Shown piece after piece: positions 1 through 12,354 of a DNA stretch of 64,000 bases. Below the pieces are notes generated by a model. It ran no database searches, had not been told where the DNA came from, and worked only from the letters and a program-made list of their open reading frames with translations. How positions within the stretch are numbered: the stretch's first letter is position 1; the number at the start of each line of letters is the position of its first letter. The DNA is from Tetranychus cinnabarinus. Lineage: Eukaryota; Arthropoda; Arachnida; Trombidiformes; Tetranychidae. Where the stretch lies: contig WHVY01000008.1 of NCBI GenBank assembly GCA_022266195.1, positions 2,851,501-2,915,500 on the forward strand, read 5' to 3'. A program made the position numbers and the translations under genes.

Positions 1-2172
1 AGGCATTAGATTATCATAAATAATTCAAACTTAATTTTCGTTGTCGCTTATACATGTATCTATGTATAATTATAATTAACAAGGTTTTAATTATTATTTT
101 TTTTACTTTTTCGCCAGGCAAAGTTTTCATCATCAAGAAAGATATTTAACTCAACTTTTGGAAAGAATCTTTCTGATGAGTTTCTAAAGTAAACTTAAAA
201 ATGTCATGAGTCTTGGACTAGGCTTTGGAATTACATTGAAATACAGCGATATTTGTTAAGATATTCAGAGATAAGTTGTGAGTACGAAGTAAGCAAAAAA
301 TAATGAAAGACAGAGAGGGAAGATATTAAAAGGGTGGTAAAATGGTAAAGGGTTATGGACAGGAAGAACTTTGTCTTGACTAACACCACAAGAAACATCA
401 AAGAAAAAAAGGCTTCTAAGATTTTCTGACTTCATCTTTCAACTTCTAATCTCTCAAATATAGATTACAAATTAGTGTACTTTTCAAACTAGACTCCATT
501 AAAATCACCATCTCCGAATCTGGCTCATTATCCTTGTTGACTTTTTTGTTTCTCAAAACATTACAACTTCTAAAAATGGGCAACTTTTCTTATCATATGA
601 TATAAGAGTTGATGAACTAAATATAAATAATGTTTTTGTATTTTTTTTGCTAGAATATGAGCTTTTACACCAGAAGATGGTGATATAATAGAGATACAAA
701 CAATCAGAGGGTGAATGGGAAGTGAAAAACAATCGATTTCAATAGACAAGTAAATGATGATTTTGTTTGGCCTCTCGTTAAATAAGTGATTGCAAGAGAG
801 GAAAAATCTGTAATCATCTCTGAATCTTCTCTTAAATAAATTTATATATATATTAATATATAAATGGGTTTCTTATTTTTTTGTGTTTAAATTTATGAGT
901 GAGGTGAAAGAAGAGAAAACGGAAGCAAATATTTAAAGAGCAGGAGGTTAAGATCATTTGTTAAGGAAATGAGGATGAGAATTGAACTTGATGAAAAAGG
1001 AGAAACATTGAAAGACAGAGGAAAATCAGAGGCAAGAAAGTAGATGCATTTTAAAGGAAGAAATTGTCGAAAGTATGATAACTTTACTTCACCTCTTGGA
1101 TTTTCAGTTGTCTTATAGAAATTAAGTTGGAAGGAAGAAGTTAAAAGAAAGATATTTGCAACAACCCAGTAATTAACAAGTGAACCAGGTCCAGAAATAG
1201 AAAGAGAGAGAGAGAGAAAGATAGATCAAGGCCAGGATAGTAGTCATTGTTAGGCAGGAATTATTTGGTGGTGTGCACTAATTGAAACATTTTTTTGGCT
1301 TAATCGTCAATATTATCGTCGATGATAAAATATTGTTTTGCGATAAACTAGGCTAAACCATCTAACTTTTAAAGTTCCCAAAGAGAAAATTAGGCAAAAG
1401 TAGACCAAAAAAGAGATAAGGAAAATTGGGACAAAATAAGAGAATTGGAAAGAAATGATTTAAATGATGAACAAAAAAATTGAAAAGATGATGCATGAGA
1501 ATGAGGATTGTGTGAGGATTCAAAAAGTTTTTCCAAGAATAGGAAGTGAGATGAGAATGGGTGAGGAATATGTACTATTACAGGTATATATCCTCTCATG
1601 ACTTTAGTCAAATATCACCATTGATGCTAATAGTCCATATTCATCTGATATGGCTATAGTTTTTTGTATGAAGGCCGATGAAGGTCAACATCATCAAAAG
1701 TAGATGGGTTTATGGTACTTGAGGACAACTCTTTTTAAATCTTTTTTTTTGTATTTTGCAGGTTTGTTGCCATCCTTTTTAAGTAAATGAACATTAAAGA
1801 TGATTGGGCCAATCACTGTACTTTTAGGGTTTAAACCACCCTTTATATGAGTAATGATTTGGACACCGTAAAACTGAGCGAAGAACAAGTTACTTAAACT
1901 TGGCTTGACTTGACTTGATTTGATTTGACTTTTGTAACCACAACTAAACTTGACTGAACTTGATTCGACTTGACTTGTCTCGTCTTTGAATGTAATTTAT
2001 ATGATGAGTGTTTTGGGTATGAAGTTGAAGATAAATGGCTTGAATATGTAGTTTTGTTGCATTTTTGCATCTGGATTGTAAGGCGGTATCGATTTGGAGG
2101 TCAATAGATTCATTTGGTAATCTTTTGTAACGTAGTGGGCAGTAGTTTACCCATAATTAAATTAACATAAAA
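1..2172. other. 3' flank of gawky, no gene seen
   Basis: I see no convincing coding exon on either strand. The stretch probably holds the gawky 3' untranslated region next to its stop, then intergenic DNA. It contains a short GA run (about 1203-1217) and a degenerate TTGACTTGA minisatellite (about 1893-1985). I looked here on the minus strand for the missing RRM exons of gawky and found nothing resembling them. Confidence 0.5.
1890..1985. repeat. Degenerate TTGACTTGA minisatellite
   Basis: Imperfect repeats of a 5-9 base motif of the CTTGA / TTGACTTGA type run through this stretch, with variants such as TTGATTTGA and TTGACTGAA. It lies about 190 bases beyond the gawky stop codon and could be transcribed as part of its 3' untranslated region. 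Confidence 0.6.
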
Positions 2173-5100
2173 TCACATCCATTTGTTCCCGATGTTAACT
2201 CCCATGCCGAATCCCATTCCATTAGTGTTATTCATCATTCGGGAGAAAAGCAGATCTTTCGATTCAAGTCCTCCATTGCTTAAATGATCACCTTCATTGG
2301 AAGGATTCATCATCCAATTTCCGTAGGAGTTTGATTGAGGACGGATACCTGCCATTGATTGGTCTCCTCGTGGACCAAGTCTCTCTTGGCCCAATCCTGG
2401 AGGTGGTCCTCGAGTCTTTGTCATAGATCCACTCCACAGAACTTCATTATTTGGAGTTTCATTTGGAATAGCCCCCCAACCTGATACAAAGAAAAAAATT
2501 ATTTTTAGAATCAACTCATTCAAATTATGCTGAAAAAATTATTCAATAGGTCTTTTATAATAAAAATAATTACCGGCATTGGCATTCGTATTGAAAGCCC
2601 AAGTAGCGTTGGAAGATAAGCCAACAGACGGGGCCAATATATCACTATTCATTGAGGTTGGACTTGCACCTTTGGCTGACCAATTGTTGTACAAACCGGT
2701 TAATATTGCCGGATCACGGATTGTGTTCACAGAGAGCGGAGATCGAGTAACACTACCGGGAGTTATATGAGGATCATCCTCGATTTTCATACCAGATACA
2801 CCTTTCCATGGTTTACCTGGTTCAAATTCAGGAACAAGGTTATTAATATCATTAAGGTCCAAATTGTTCACAGTTGTTTGGCTAGGAGCTGTCATTATGC
2901 CTCCAGTTACACTAGATGAGCTTGACATGACTAAACTTTTCAAGTCTCCGGATTGTGTACTATTTGGTCTCATAACAGAGGAAGGAACAGAATTAGAGGC
3001 AATTGAAACAGCATTCATCATGGAATCTTTTGACCAATTTGAACCATCATTTGCATTTCCAGGGAAGTTTAAACCTGACCAACCTCCGATTCCAGAACCA
3101 TTATCACCACTATTTCCACGGTTCAAACCGCTTTCATTAAGATGATGCTTTGATGACCCAGGGGCACGAAGAAAATCATTGTTTCCGCTGTTATTTGATC
3201 CAGATGAACCATGTTCGACTCTGTCCATGTTAGAGAACTTCCAAGTTTTCAATCGTGAATGCTGATGTTGCCCACCATTACCTTGTTGAACACCTTGTTG
3301 CTGTTGATGACCTTGTTGATTTGCAACATTTAATGCATTCATACCTCCATTGAGGCTAGAAATGCCAAGCCCTTGATGCGCACCAGCAGCACCACTTTGG
3401 ACAAAATCTTTAAGCGATAAATCACGGAAATCACTGTTCAATTGAATGCTATCATTATCTTTGAGGAAGTCCATGCCAGCCCCATTTCCACTTCCATGAT
3501 TTGCATTGAATACCGGAGGAATAGAGTTACTATTGCCAATATTTGATACCATACCAGAATGGTGAACACTTTGAGCATGGGAGGATTGTGCAGAAGCCAA
3601 CAATTGTTGTGACTGATTTTGTGCCCCACCATTTCCTCCAATATCACCATTTGATTGAGAATAAATTAATGCAGTTTGATTTACAAGTGATGCTTGTGAA
3701 TTCATAACATTGGGTTGAGAGTGAGTTGGACCACCAGTCATCTGTCCCTGTTGCTGCTGCTGTTTTAGGAACAAACCTTGTTGAATAGTTATCTGATTTT
3801 GTAAGTTTTGGATTCGTAACTTGGTTTGAGTGATTTGTACGTGAAGATTTGACTGAGAAGAGTTATTGAAAGGTCCCCCGTTTTTGGGGTGAGAGGCAAT
3901 TTGTAGTTGTAATTGTTGGAGTGTTTTGATATTTTGTAAAAGCTGATTGATCAAATGGATAGTAGGTAGTGCCAACGGTTGATTCAATATCTAAAAAATT
4001 GAAAACAAATTTTTAAAATTTTGAAATTCAACCAAAGAAAATCAGAAACATTGTAGCAAAATTGGCAGAGATAGTTTACCTGAGCATTGAGATGGCCAGA
4101 TTGAACAGCTAACTGAATCTGTTGGACCAAATGCATCAATTGTTTTTCTGATGGCAAATTGGGCTGACCTGAGCCCAAGTTTTTAGCTGCTTGATTCCTT
4201 AGCACATTTTGGACATGATTGATCTAATTATTGTAATAATTTAAAAATTGTTCGTTAATTTCTGTTTTCAAAATTCAGCCAATTGCTAGAGCAAATAGTT
4301 TACACGTTATACTTACTGAGGGTAATGCTTGAGAAGGCGCTTGATTAAGCTGATGATGAATTTGGCTTTGATCATGTTGTTGCTGTGAAGTAGACTGTTG
4401 GACGTTAATGATATGGTCTGGAGTCTGATGAGAGGAAAGAGTCACTTGAGGCTGGTTCTGCTGCATCCCTTGAGATGGATTACGATTCATAATACTGGAA
4501 AGACTAGAATTGACGAGGCCAGTGTTCAAGAGTAGACTAGTCGGAGTATTGCTGCTGACCTGGTCTTTACCCCTCAAATCCATCTCATTCATACTATCAC
4601 GCATTGAGAAAGCTCGAGCAAGATCTGAGTAATGAAAGTAATGCATGAAAAATTAATAAACATGGTCCAAAATAGGATTGCCTTAACAAATGTAAAGTAA
4701 AATTAAATTCTAAATCAGGATTACATACCATTAAAATCTTCTTTTGACAATCCACTGGAACGTAAGGCATTTTCAATATCTTCTTTCTGAAAATTTAAGC
4801 GACAGAAAAAATACAATTAAGAAAGAGTAAAGACAAACAAATTTTTCAGTGAACTTACCTTGCATCCCATTTCCATCAACAGTCGATAAACTTTGCTTGA
4901 ATTCAACATTTCTTTTGATATTTGAGGTGGTTGTTGAGAAGGCATTCCTTGTTTAGTTTTGTTCCAATTATTTTCGACATCAAGAGACTCATCGCCAGTT
5001 AACCAATTATTTGCTCCTCCAGTTCGTCCTTTTGATCCCCAGTAGGAAAGAGGACTGGTAGGTCCAACATCTTGTCCCCAATTGCCAGCAATGTTACCTC

Positions 5101-8100
5101 CAGGAGTATTTGGTGTACCAGGTGTAGTTTTAGGAGTTCCGTTTTCACTTTGTTTTTGGCCCCATCCAAAACCTTGAGATGAAATCGAAGCATTAGCATC
5201 ACGATCTTCATCATTTGGTGGGTTAGCATTGAAATTGTAAGTGTTATTAATATTATGGATATTATTTTGGTTGTTACCTCCAATAGGCATTTGATTATTC
5301 TTTGAATTGGAGTTTTGGTTATCACTCCAGCCTCTGTTGGATGGTTTGTTCCAGATATCAGTGCCCAGTGAGCTTGGATTAGCTGGCCCGCCAACTTCAC
5401 CAACATCACCGCCATCACTCATGAGATTACTCGTCAAACCATTGACTTGTTTGTTTTGGTTATTATTGTTGCTGCCACTGTTACCTTTGTTTGTGTTGAT
5501 TCCTTTCAATCCTGGTGTACCAGGTGGTAATCGGATCATTCCTGGACTAGGCGAAGTTATTCCCGAACCTGCACCATTTTTGTTACTTTGTGAGGCAAGA
5601 GCATTATTTCCATTGGCACTATTACCTGGTATTTTGGCATTGTTAGCAGGATCTTTCCAGCGAGCAATTTTATTATGCTGTTCAGGTTTACCCCAAACAG
5701 CAGTTCCATCATCGACATTACCAGAAGATGCAGGAGGAATTCGTTTCCTGGCATTTTCTTCGTCATTATCCCAACCTGTGGGTTGTATCGATTCATTATT
5801 CTTATTGAATCCACCTTGAGAAGTGCCCCAGGTTCCAATGTTAATTGAACCAGAGCCTGAGCCAGAAGATGCTGAAGAAGAGCAAGAACTTTTCATGCTA
5901 TTGCTGTTTATTGTATTTATATTATCACGTTTCATACCAACACCAGAAGGGTTAACAATGCCTAAGTTTGAGCCAGTGGCCATAGGACCACCAAAGTTTC
6001 CAACAACACTGCTATTTGAAACATTAACCACATTATTTGGTACTAATGCACCATTTCCATTATTGACTTTGGTTGAGCTTCCCCAAATAGAGGCTGCATT
6101 GTCAGAGCATGGATCAGATTCTGTAAAAGATTAAATGATTCAGATTTTAAAAATTACATCAAACATCAAATGGACAAACATTCAATGAAATGGCAATTGA
6201 AAAAATGTCAACAAAAGCAGAAGCTGCATAAAATTTTAAAGGAACAATCTATTTAAATGCACCAGGAAATAAAGATGCAAGAAAAAGGAAAACACTTAAA
6301 AGAGACAAATATTAATGAATAAGTAGAGTTAAGGAATAAATTCAAATAAAAAGAAAAAAACTTGTTGTTCTAATGAAGTAATGAATAGTGATAGTAAAAG
6401 TGAATGAAGAAGAGGGAAATAATTTGGGGGAGAGATTTTTTATTCAGGTCAACATGACAAGGCAAACAGAGCGTTGTTTTGTTGAATGTTGAAGTCAGAA
6501 CATTCAAAATTGTGCAACTATCATTTAATATATTCGGATCAGACAATTTTAAATCAAATAGATTAATTCTAAAACGAAGGGGATCATTAGAAGCAACAGT
6601 TGAAGAGCTGTTGTAGGGTAGGTACTAGATCATAGGTTCTAATTAAGCAGTAATAGGAGCAAAAATGCCACGTTGAAATGATACAAATGATATGTATTGC
6701 CAAATAATTGATACCAGCTTTTGTTTGTCTCAATGAAATAGATATTTTTCGGGAAAAAAATTACGAAAAAATATGTGAATTTATTCTTACCGGAAGGAAC
6801 AGAGTGATTGTTACTGGCATTAATAACGGAAGCTGCAACTGTGCTTGCACCACCACTTGCCATGGGAGCTGTGGCAGAAACACCAGAGGGAACGCCTGTC
6901 CAAACATTGCTTGAATCTTCTTCTTCACCCCAAGTGCCTCCGATATGAGATGCAGAGTTATGGCCCCATTGTTGAGATACCTTTTGATTCGTTGAGACTG
7001 TTGGAGTTGCAGCAATAGGTGCAGCTGATGATGATGATGATGCAGCCGAAGCCACTGAGATAAGTGCTTTGGTTTTATTACGGACGGTATATTCCCAAAT
7101 TTCTGTGCCTGTTATAGAGCCGGTAGACCACAAAGAGCTACTCTCATTTGGACTTGACTGGAGGGACGGAGGGAGATCCCAGGCTTTTTCCTGGTTTATC
7201 ACCTAAAATGGCAACAATAAACGAAAGGTTAGAGGTGTTAAAGGTTTGAAAGAAAATTGAAAATATTAATTATACACTTACAGTTTTACCCCAGTCATCA
7301 GAGAAGAGGGCAGCATCTTTGAGATAGTCATTCGGAACAGGTTTACCCTCTCCATCGGTGGCAGTCATGGCGACGGCGGAATTGTGATGAGATCCATATG
7401 AATAATCATTTTCACGGATCATGTGGCTTCCTTCATCCTGAATATTGCTATCGTTCAGCCAATTTCGATTACCCGAGCCCTTAGAGACAGCTGAGCTACC
7501 CCAGCTAGAAGCTGGAGCTCCTTGGTTGTTGGATTGAGTGTTGCTACTTTGTTTCTTTTGCTGTTGTTGAAATTGATTTTGTTGAAGCTGTTGACTAGCA
7601 CAACCCCATCCAGAATCATTATTCCTAAAAAAATGAAATTGCATGAGGAATTGCAAAAATTTTACGATTAAAAACGCATATAAAATAAAATAAAGATAAA
7701 TTCTGAGCAAATAGGTTGAATTGATAAAGTCAGTTGATTAATTCGACGCAATTTAACAAAAACGTCAATTTTAGTCAACCATGAGATGAGTCTGTTGATC
7801 TAAAATCAGATATTAAACATAAATTATTAACACTTTCTCATGAAATATATAGGAAATAATCCGGATTCAACCCAGAACCTTAATTAGAAATCTAAAAGTC
7901 ATCTAAATGAACTAAATCCAAAAGTCATCTACAGCTAATTGATGAATACCTGAATTTACTAAAAATCAGTCTTTAGTTTGTTTTCAGGTTTAAATGATGA
8001 GGTAGCAATTTTAAAATAAAAATCGCGACTTTTCCTTAATAATAAGAGAACAAACAGAGGATGATTCATCAACTCACATTGAATTAGCAGATAGGCCTCC

Positions 8101-8523
8101 ACAATTTAAACTGCTTTCGCCTCTATGAGATCCAATGGAAGGCCATCCTTCATTCTTGCTCAGTCCATCCTGGGACCTTTCTGAGTGATTATTAAAAGTG
8201 TTACCAGAGGTAAAGTTGTAATTAGGGAAAGAACGGTCATCACCATCATCACAGTTTGGTCCACTGTTAAAGGATAGACTGTTGTTATCACTGGTGTTGT
8301 TGATGTTGCCACTGTTATTATTATTAGTCATTTTACTTCCAGTGCCCATAAAATTATCACAACCACCAATAGCACCAAGGAGTTCGTCCAAATTATCGTT
8401 AAAGCTCAGCTTTTCGTTATCTGCATCCATTTTTTGTTGTTGGTCACTGTTTTTATCATCTCCTCTGTTAGGAATGTTCCAACCTTGATTCATCTCCATT
8501 TTGTTATCATCGTTTTGCCACAT
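2173..8523 (-). CDS. gw: GW182/TNRC6 family silencing scaffold (gawky), RRM absent
   Basis: Scaffold of miRNA silencing in cytoplasmic P bodies: it binds Argonaute through GW repeats and recruits poly(A)-binding protein and deadenylases. Nine exons keep phase: 8078-8523, 7282-7624, 6791-7202, 4859-6120, 4729-4786, 4317-4624, 4080-4223, 2574-3990, 2173-2480, giving about 1565 residues. Visible in order are many GW/WG motifs (about 150-800), a UBA-like segment (about 805-840, split by an intron), a Q-rich region (about 990-1080), and a PAM2 motif with core EFEPGKPWKG (about 1375) followed by IEDDPHITPGSV. A final GPPPGL precedes the end. Family members continue with an RRM and a silencing tail; here the frame stops about 75 residues after GPPPGL. 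The start ATG at 8523 follows an in-frame stop and a good acceptor at 8562. The family call is certain; the first and last exons are less so. Confidence 0.93.
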
Positions 8524-9230
8524 ATTAAACACCAAAACAAAACAGGATTATAAGTTAATACCTGAAAGTGAACATTTAAAATAAATAACGAGTCAATAAT
8601 TGCGACTTTGAGATCAATGAAAAGGAAGAATAAAACGGAATAATTGGAATGGTGAACTATCAGGCATTAGAACATAGTTAATAGACAGAAAAGATATAAA
8701 ATTAGATAGAACAGATTTGTCCTTCCAAGAGAATGAATTTCTGTTTGCTCTCTTATGAGCAGAAAAAGGGAAAAAAGCAAGTCAAAAAGTGAGAGAAAGA
8801 AAAAGATGCTTACTAAAATGGAGGATCAGAAGGACTGAAAAAAGGTGAGAGAAAAGAAAGAGAGCGAAAGAAAATAGAAAGAGAGAAACATATAGATAAG
8901 GAGACATGAAAAGGATTGATTTCATGAATTGAATTGAACAAAAATTGTATTTAAAGGAGATTGGAATAATGAAAATTAATTAATTTTACTTACTGATTAG
9001 CAAGACAATGTTGATAATGATTAGGTACATTGAGTTAAAAGCAAAAAATTGATTGTTTATTGATGAAATAATTGATTAACGGATGAGGTTTGATGCGAAA
9101 ACATTACAAGTAAGAGTGGTGTCTATATTACAGACTCTGTAAACTGTAAGCGGAGAGTGTGCGTTAAGAATTGTCTTTACGCATATCAACCTGGCAACAA
9201 AATGGCGTCAACAACATTTAACAAATAAAC
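8524..9230 (-). other. Possible gawky 5' untranslated exon and first intron
   Basis: A minus-strand acceptor (TTTCAG, 8562-8567) lies 38 bases before the gawky ATG. A matching GTAAGT donor sits at 8988-8993, so a noncoding first exon could run from 8994 towards about 9200. Between them is a purine-rich stretch (8740-8900). No coding frame is seen. Transcript ends would be needed to confirm. Confidence 0.35.
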
Positions 9231-10929
9231 ATAACACTACATGTATGAACAAAATGAATTACCTTTAAATATATTTTTCTTTTATTCAATTTACTCATCT
9301 AATTTTGTGTATTTATTATCAAATTTTTACAATTTTAAAGTTCAAGATAAGACGATCATCTTTATTAATTTATATTGAACCCATAAAACTAACTCTACTT
9401 TTACCAGTCAACCAATAAGTCAAACATTGTACAAGAAAAACCTAAATTTCTTTGTAATATTCAGTAGTTGCTGAATTTTTGCTTCTCCTGTGAACCAATG
9501 ATTATGGTTACTTATATGATTCTCAAGGATAAATTTTAATCAGCAATCTCATATTGCGTAACTATTGTTTTCTCGTTTAAAATTAAGTGTTCTTATAATT
9601 ATACCAAGCACGGTAGGTAAGCATATGATATCAGTAAAGTGAACAATCAGAGGTATTTTGTATAATGAATCAGCTCCAAAGGATTTGTTGGGAAAAGGAG
9701 TTAGCTCATTAACAATGAAACCATCTCAATGGATGAAAATGTATTAACCAAGATGTATTACCATTTATTGTGTTACATTTTTACCTCAAGTTTCTAAGAA
9801 AGAAACGTTTTGAAAACTTGTGTTTCCCTCCTTAGATTATATTTTTGCTTTTTTTGTTGTTGATCTGCTTCTACAGTTGAAAAGTAATCTAGTCTTTTTA
9901 GACGCCATCTTTATGAAGGGATGATACTAAACTGAATAAGGCAGGGAAAATCATAAGCATCCAATAAACATGGCTTCCCAAAGTTGGGCTCAAAGTTTAA
10001 GAGACTATTTCTTTTCTCTTCTCGCAAACTCACAAGCAAAAGTAATACAACGAAACACCTTTTTTTATCCACTTGTTCCTGGTTGATGATTAGGTATTAG
10101 ATGATTTAGTTGACGATGTGAGTTGATAATGTATTTTGTTATGGCAAACACTAAGATAGAGAAAGGCAAAGATGAAAAGAGATGAATGAGAAGAATAGAC
10201 AAGTTTCAGTCAGTAATTAACACTGCTATTAACGTTTTGTTAATTCACAGGATTGATAATGTTGTATTTTTAATTTGCAGATCAGTTGACTTGAGAAGAG
10301 TACAGTTGATGGTTCAATAATTTTAAGTCTACAGGTAACGAGTTAAGTATGAAGACTCATGATACTTGAAGCAACCTGTGATTTATCATTTTATTGCTTG
10401 GTTATCAAGTAAGATTCAAATCAAATTTGGAAAAGGCTCAGATTAATTCTTGTATTGATGTATTTTCAACTGACATTGCTACAACTTTCATGGTTATTCA
10501 AGTCAAATACAAGTCATCAAGCTTGTGGATCGCAAATTAAGCAACTTGAAAATCATCAGCTGTTGTTGACAAGCCGATGATCAAAATTCATAATCATATT
10601 TACCGGTTTTAAGGGCAGAAACAGTTGAAGATCATTTTAATCAAATACAAAACAAGTGAAAATTTTCAACAGTTATTAATAAATAGCGATCCCTAGAAGA
10701 TGACCTGTCCATTTGCTTATGTAACTGTTTGTAACTTGAAGCAAATCACGTTGGATTCACAGATATTATGACTACAGTTTGTATCTATTTGAAGTGTCTT
10801 TCATGAAGTGAACCCATTTTGGTACCAGATCGATAACTTTATCGTGAATATTTGTCAATCTAACCAGAAATCTTACCAAGTATTTTTAGTGAAAAGAGCT
10901 TGGTATTGTCATCACGTTAATCAGGAATA

Positions 10930-11175
10930 TCAATTTTTGGATTGATTATCTAAATAAATGTATTTATAGTGATATTTATTTATTAACTACAATGATTTGG
11001 TGAAAAGATGTTGGTGATTCGGTAAACAGGTGAAGTTTAGTCGAGGCAAGATTGAATGTATAACTTGATGATTCTGATTGTTTCGTGAATGGTTAATATT
11101 TTCTGTTAGTTATAAGAGGTTTTCTTATCTTTAACATTCACATTTCAGTTCAATCTTTTTGAACTTGAATATTAA
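10930..11175 (+). repeat. Degenerate direct repeat, copy 1
   Basis: Shared stretches with copy 2 (12115-12335) include GATATTTATTTA / AATATTTATTTA, then ACAATGATTTGGTGAAAA against ACAATTTGTTAAAAAA, then AACAGGTGAAGTTTAGTC against AACAGGTAAAGTTTAATC, and finally TTCAATCTTTTTG in both. Order and spacing are preserved over about 200 bases, so this is an old duplication. Confidence 0.5.
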
Positions 11176-11920
11176 TCATGAAGATAAGCAATGTTTAACA
11201 AGCAAATACACCGTTGAGTTTGTAATCATGTTTGTTTATTCGTTTGATTAGGATTGCTCTTTTCATTATTACATTTTTTTATGGAGCAAACAGTTGAGAT
11301 GTAACTTTGATCATCAGATCATCAAATAAATGATTGTCTTCAATATACAAGAAAATATTCGGTTCCATTCTGAAGTGACGGTAACGTTCAAGATAAGTCC
11401 GTTTTACTGTGAGCCAGCATTAAAATTTTTATTTTCTCTCTTCTTTTTTTTCTAATTTTATAAAAAATCGAATAAATTATGTTTAAAGTCTATCGTCTTC
11501 AGTAGCCGTTCATCAGACGACATAACGTTTACTCTATCTTATAAGTTACCATTTGAACCAGATTAGGTGATTGCTTAAAGTGATACTCCAGGTGGAAGTA
11601 CCAGTTGCATTGGTTATCCTAAATGTTGTTCATTATAAAGCTATTTATTTTGAATTTGTGACTTAATGTACAATAGATTTGTATTTTTGCTTTCACGATG
11701 ACCGTCAACTACTCATCCCTACAGAACGCTCACGAAATATTAGATAACAGCGTTTATTATTAATAAATTGTTTTAAAATCCTAATCATTACAAATCATCT
11801 TCGTCACAACCAGCTCTATCACCGTTCGGTGTATTATCAATTTCATCAAGAGTAAATGATTATGAATTGAAATAGTAAGACTGTTTAACTAAATATGTTA
11901 ATCTGTCCTTATCGTTTCAG

Positions 11921-12065
11921 GAAAAGGTGCAAATGCACAAAAGACCAGAAAACTTCTGGAAACGCTCTGACAAGCTTCTGGAAAAGCCTCTGTGAGATAC
12001 AATAGAAAGTCACTCCTTCATTCTGGTTCAGTTCAGCCTGGGATATTTTTATGAGATTATAAAAG
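11921..12065 (+). promoter_or_regulatory. Two TTCTGGAA motifs followed by a TATAAAAG box
   Basis: TTCTGGAA occurs at 11954-11961 and 11976-11983, 22 bases apart; each fits the TTCnnGAA core of a heat-shock element. An extra GAA half-site (CCAGAA) precedes the first. TATAAAAG follows at 12058-12065, about 75 bases on. This resembles a stress-inducible promoter reading rightwards, but no plus-strand gene follows. A competing reading is a short terminal exon: an acceptor TTTCAG ends at 11920 and an open frame of 24 codons runs to a stop at 11995. Confidence 0.25.
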
Positions 12066-12114
12066 TTAATATCAGAGGTTACTGATTAGCAATACAACTT
12101 TTATACAATGTAAT

Positions 12115-12335
12115 AATCAGGTGAATCGAGTTAAGAGTAGTTTTGTGAACATAATAAATATAGTTAAAATAATATTTATTTAGTTATTTACAACAATTTG
12201 TTAAAAAAAGTTGGCAACTGGGTGAACAGGTAAAGTTTAATCAAGACGAATGAGCAACTGATTTGTGAGTGTTTCATATTCTTATGTTCAGTTTTTTGCA
12301 TTATTTAAAATTCAATCTTTTTGGAGCTTTAATGT
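12115..12335 (+). repeat. Degenerate direct repeat, copy 2
   Basis: Second copy of the block at 10930-11175, about 1.2 kb downstream in the same orientation. It abuts the stop codon of the two-pore channel gene, so it may be part of that gene's 3' untranslated region. Confidence 0.5.
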
Positions 12336-12354
12336 TTTACAATTGCGTTGGTAA

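Larger units (their letters stand above)
9231..12354. other. Intergenic gap between gawky and the two-pore channel
   Basis: No gene can be supported in this 3.1 kb. It contains a degenerate direct duplication of roughly 200 bases (10930-11175 and 12115-12335) and a compact cluster with two TTCTGGAA motifs and a TATAAAAG box (11921-12065). The right edge is probably the 3' untranslated region of the two-pore channel gene. Confidence 0.45.

Noticed and set aside
5307..5819. 170-codon plus-strand frame inside gawky
   Set aside because: Shadow of the low-complexity GW182 coding exon on the opposite strand.
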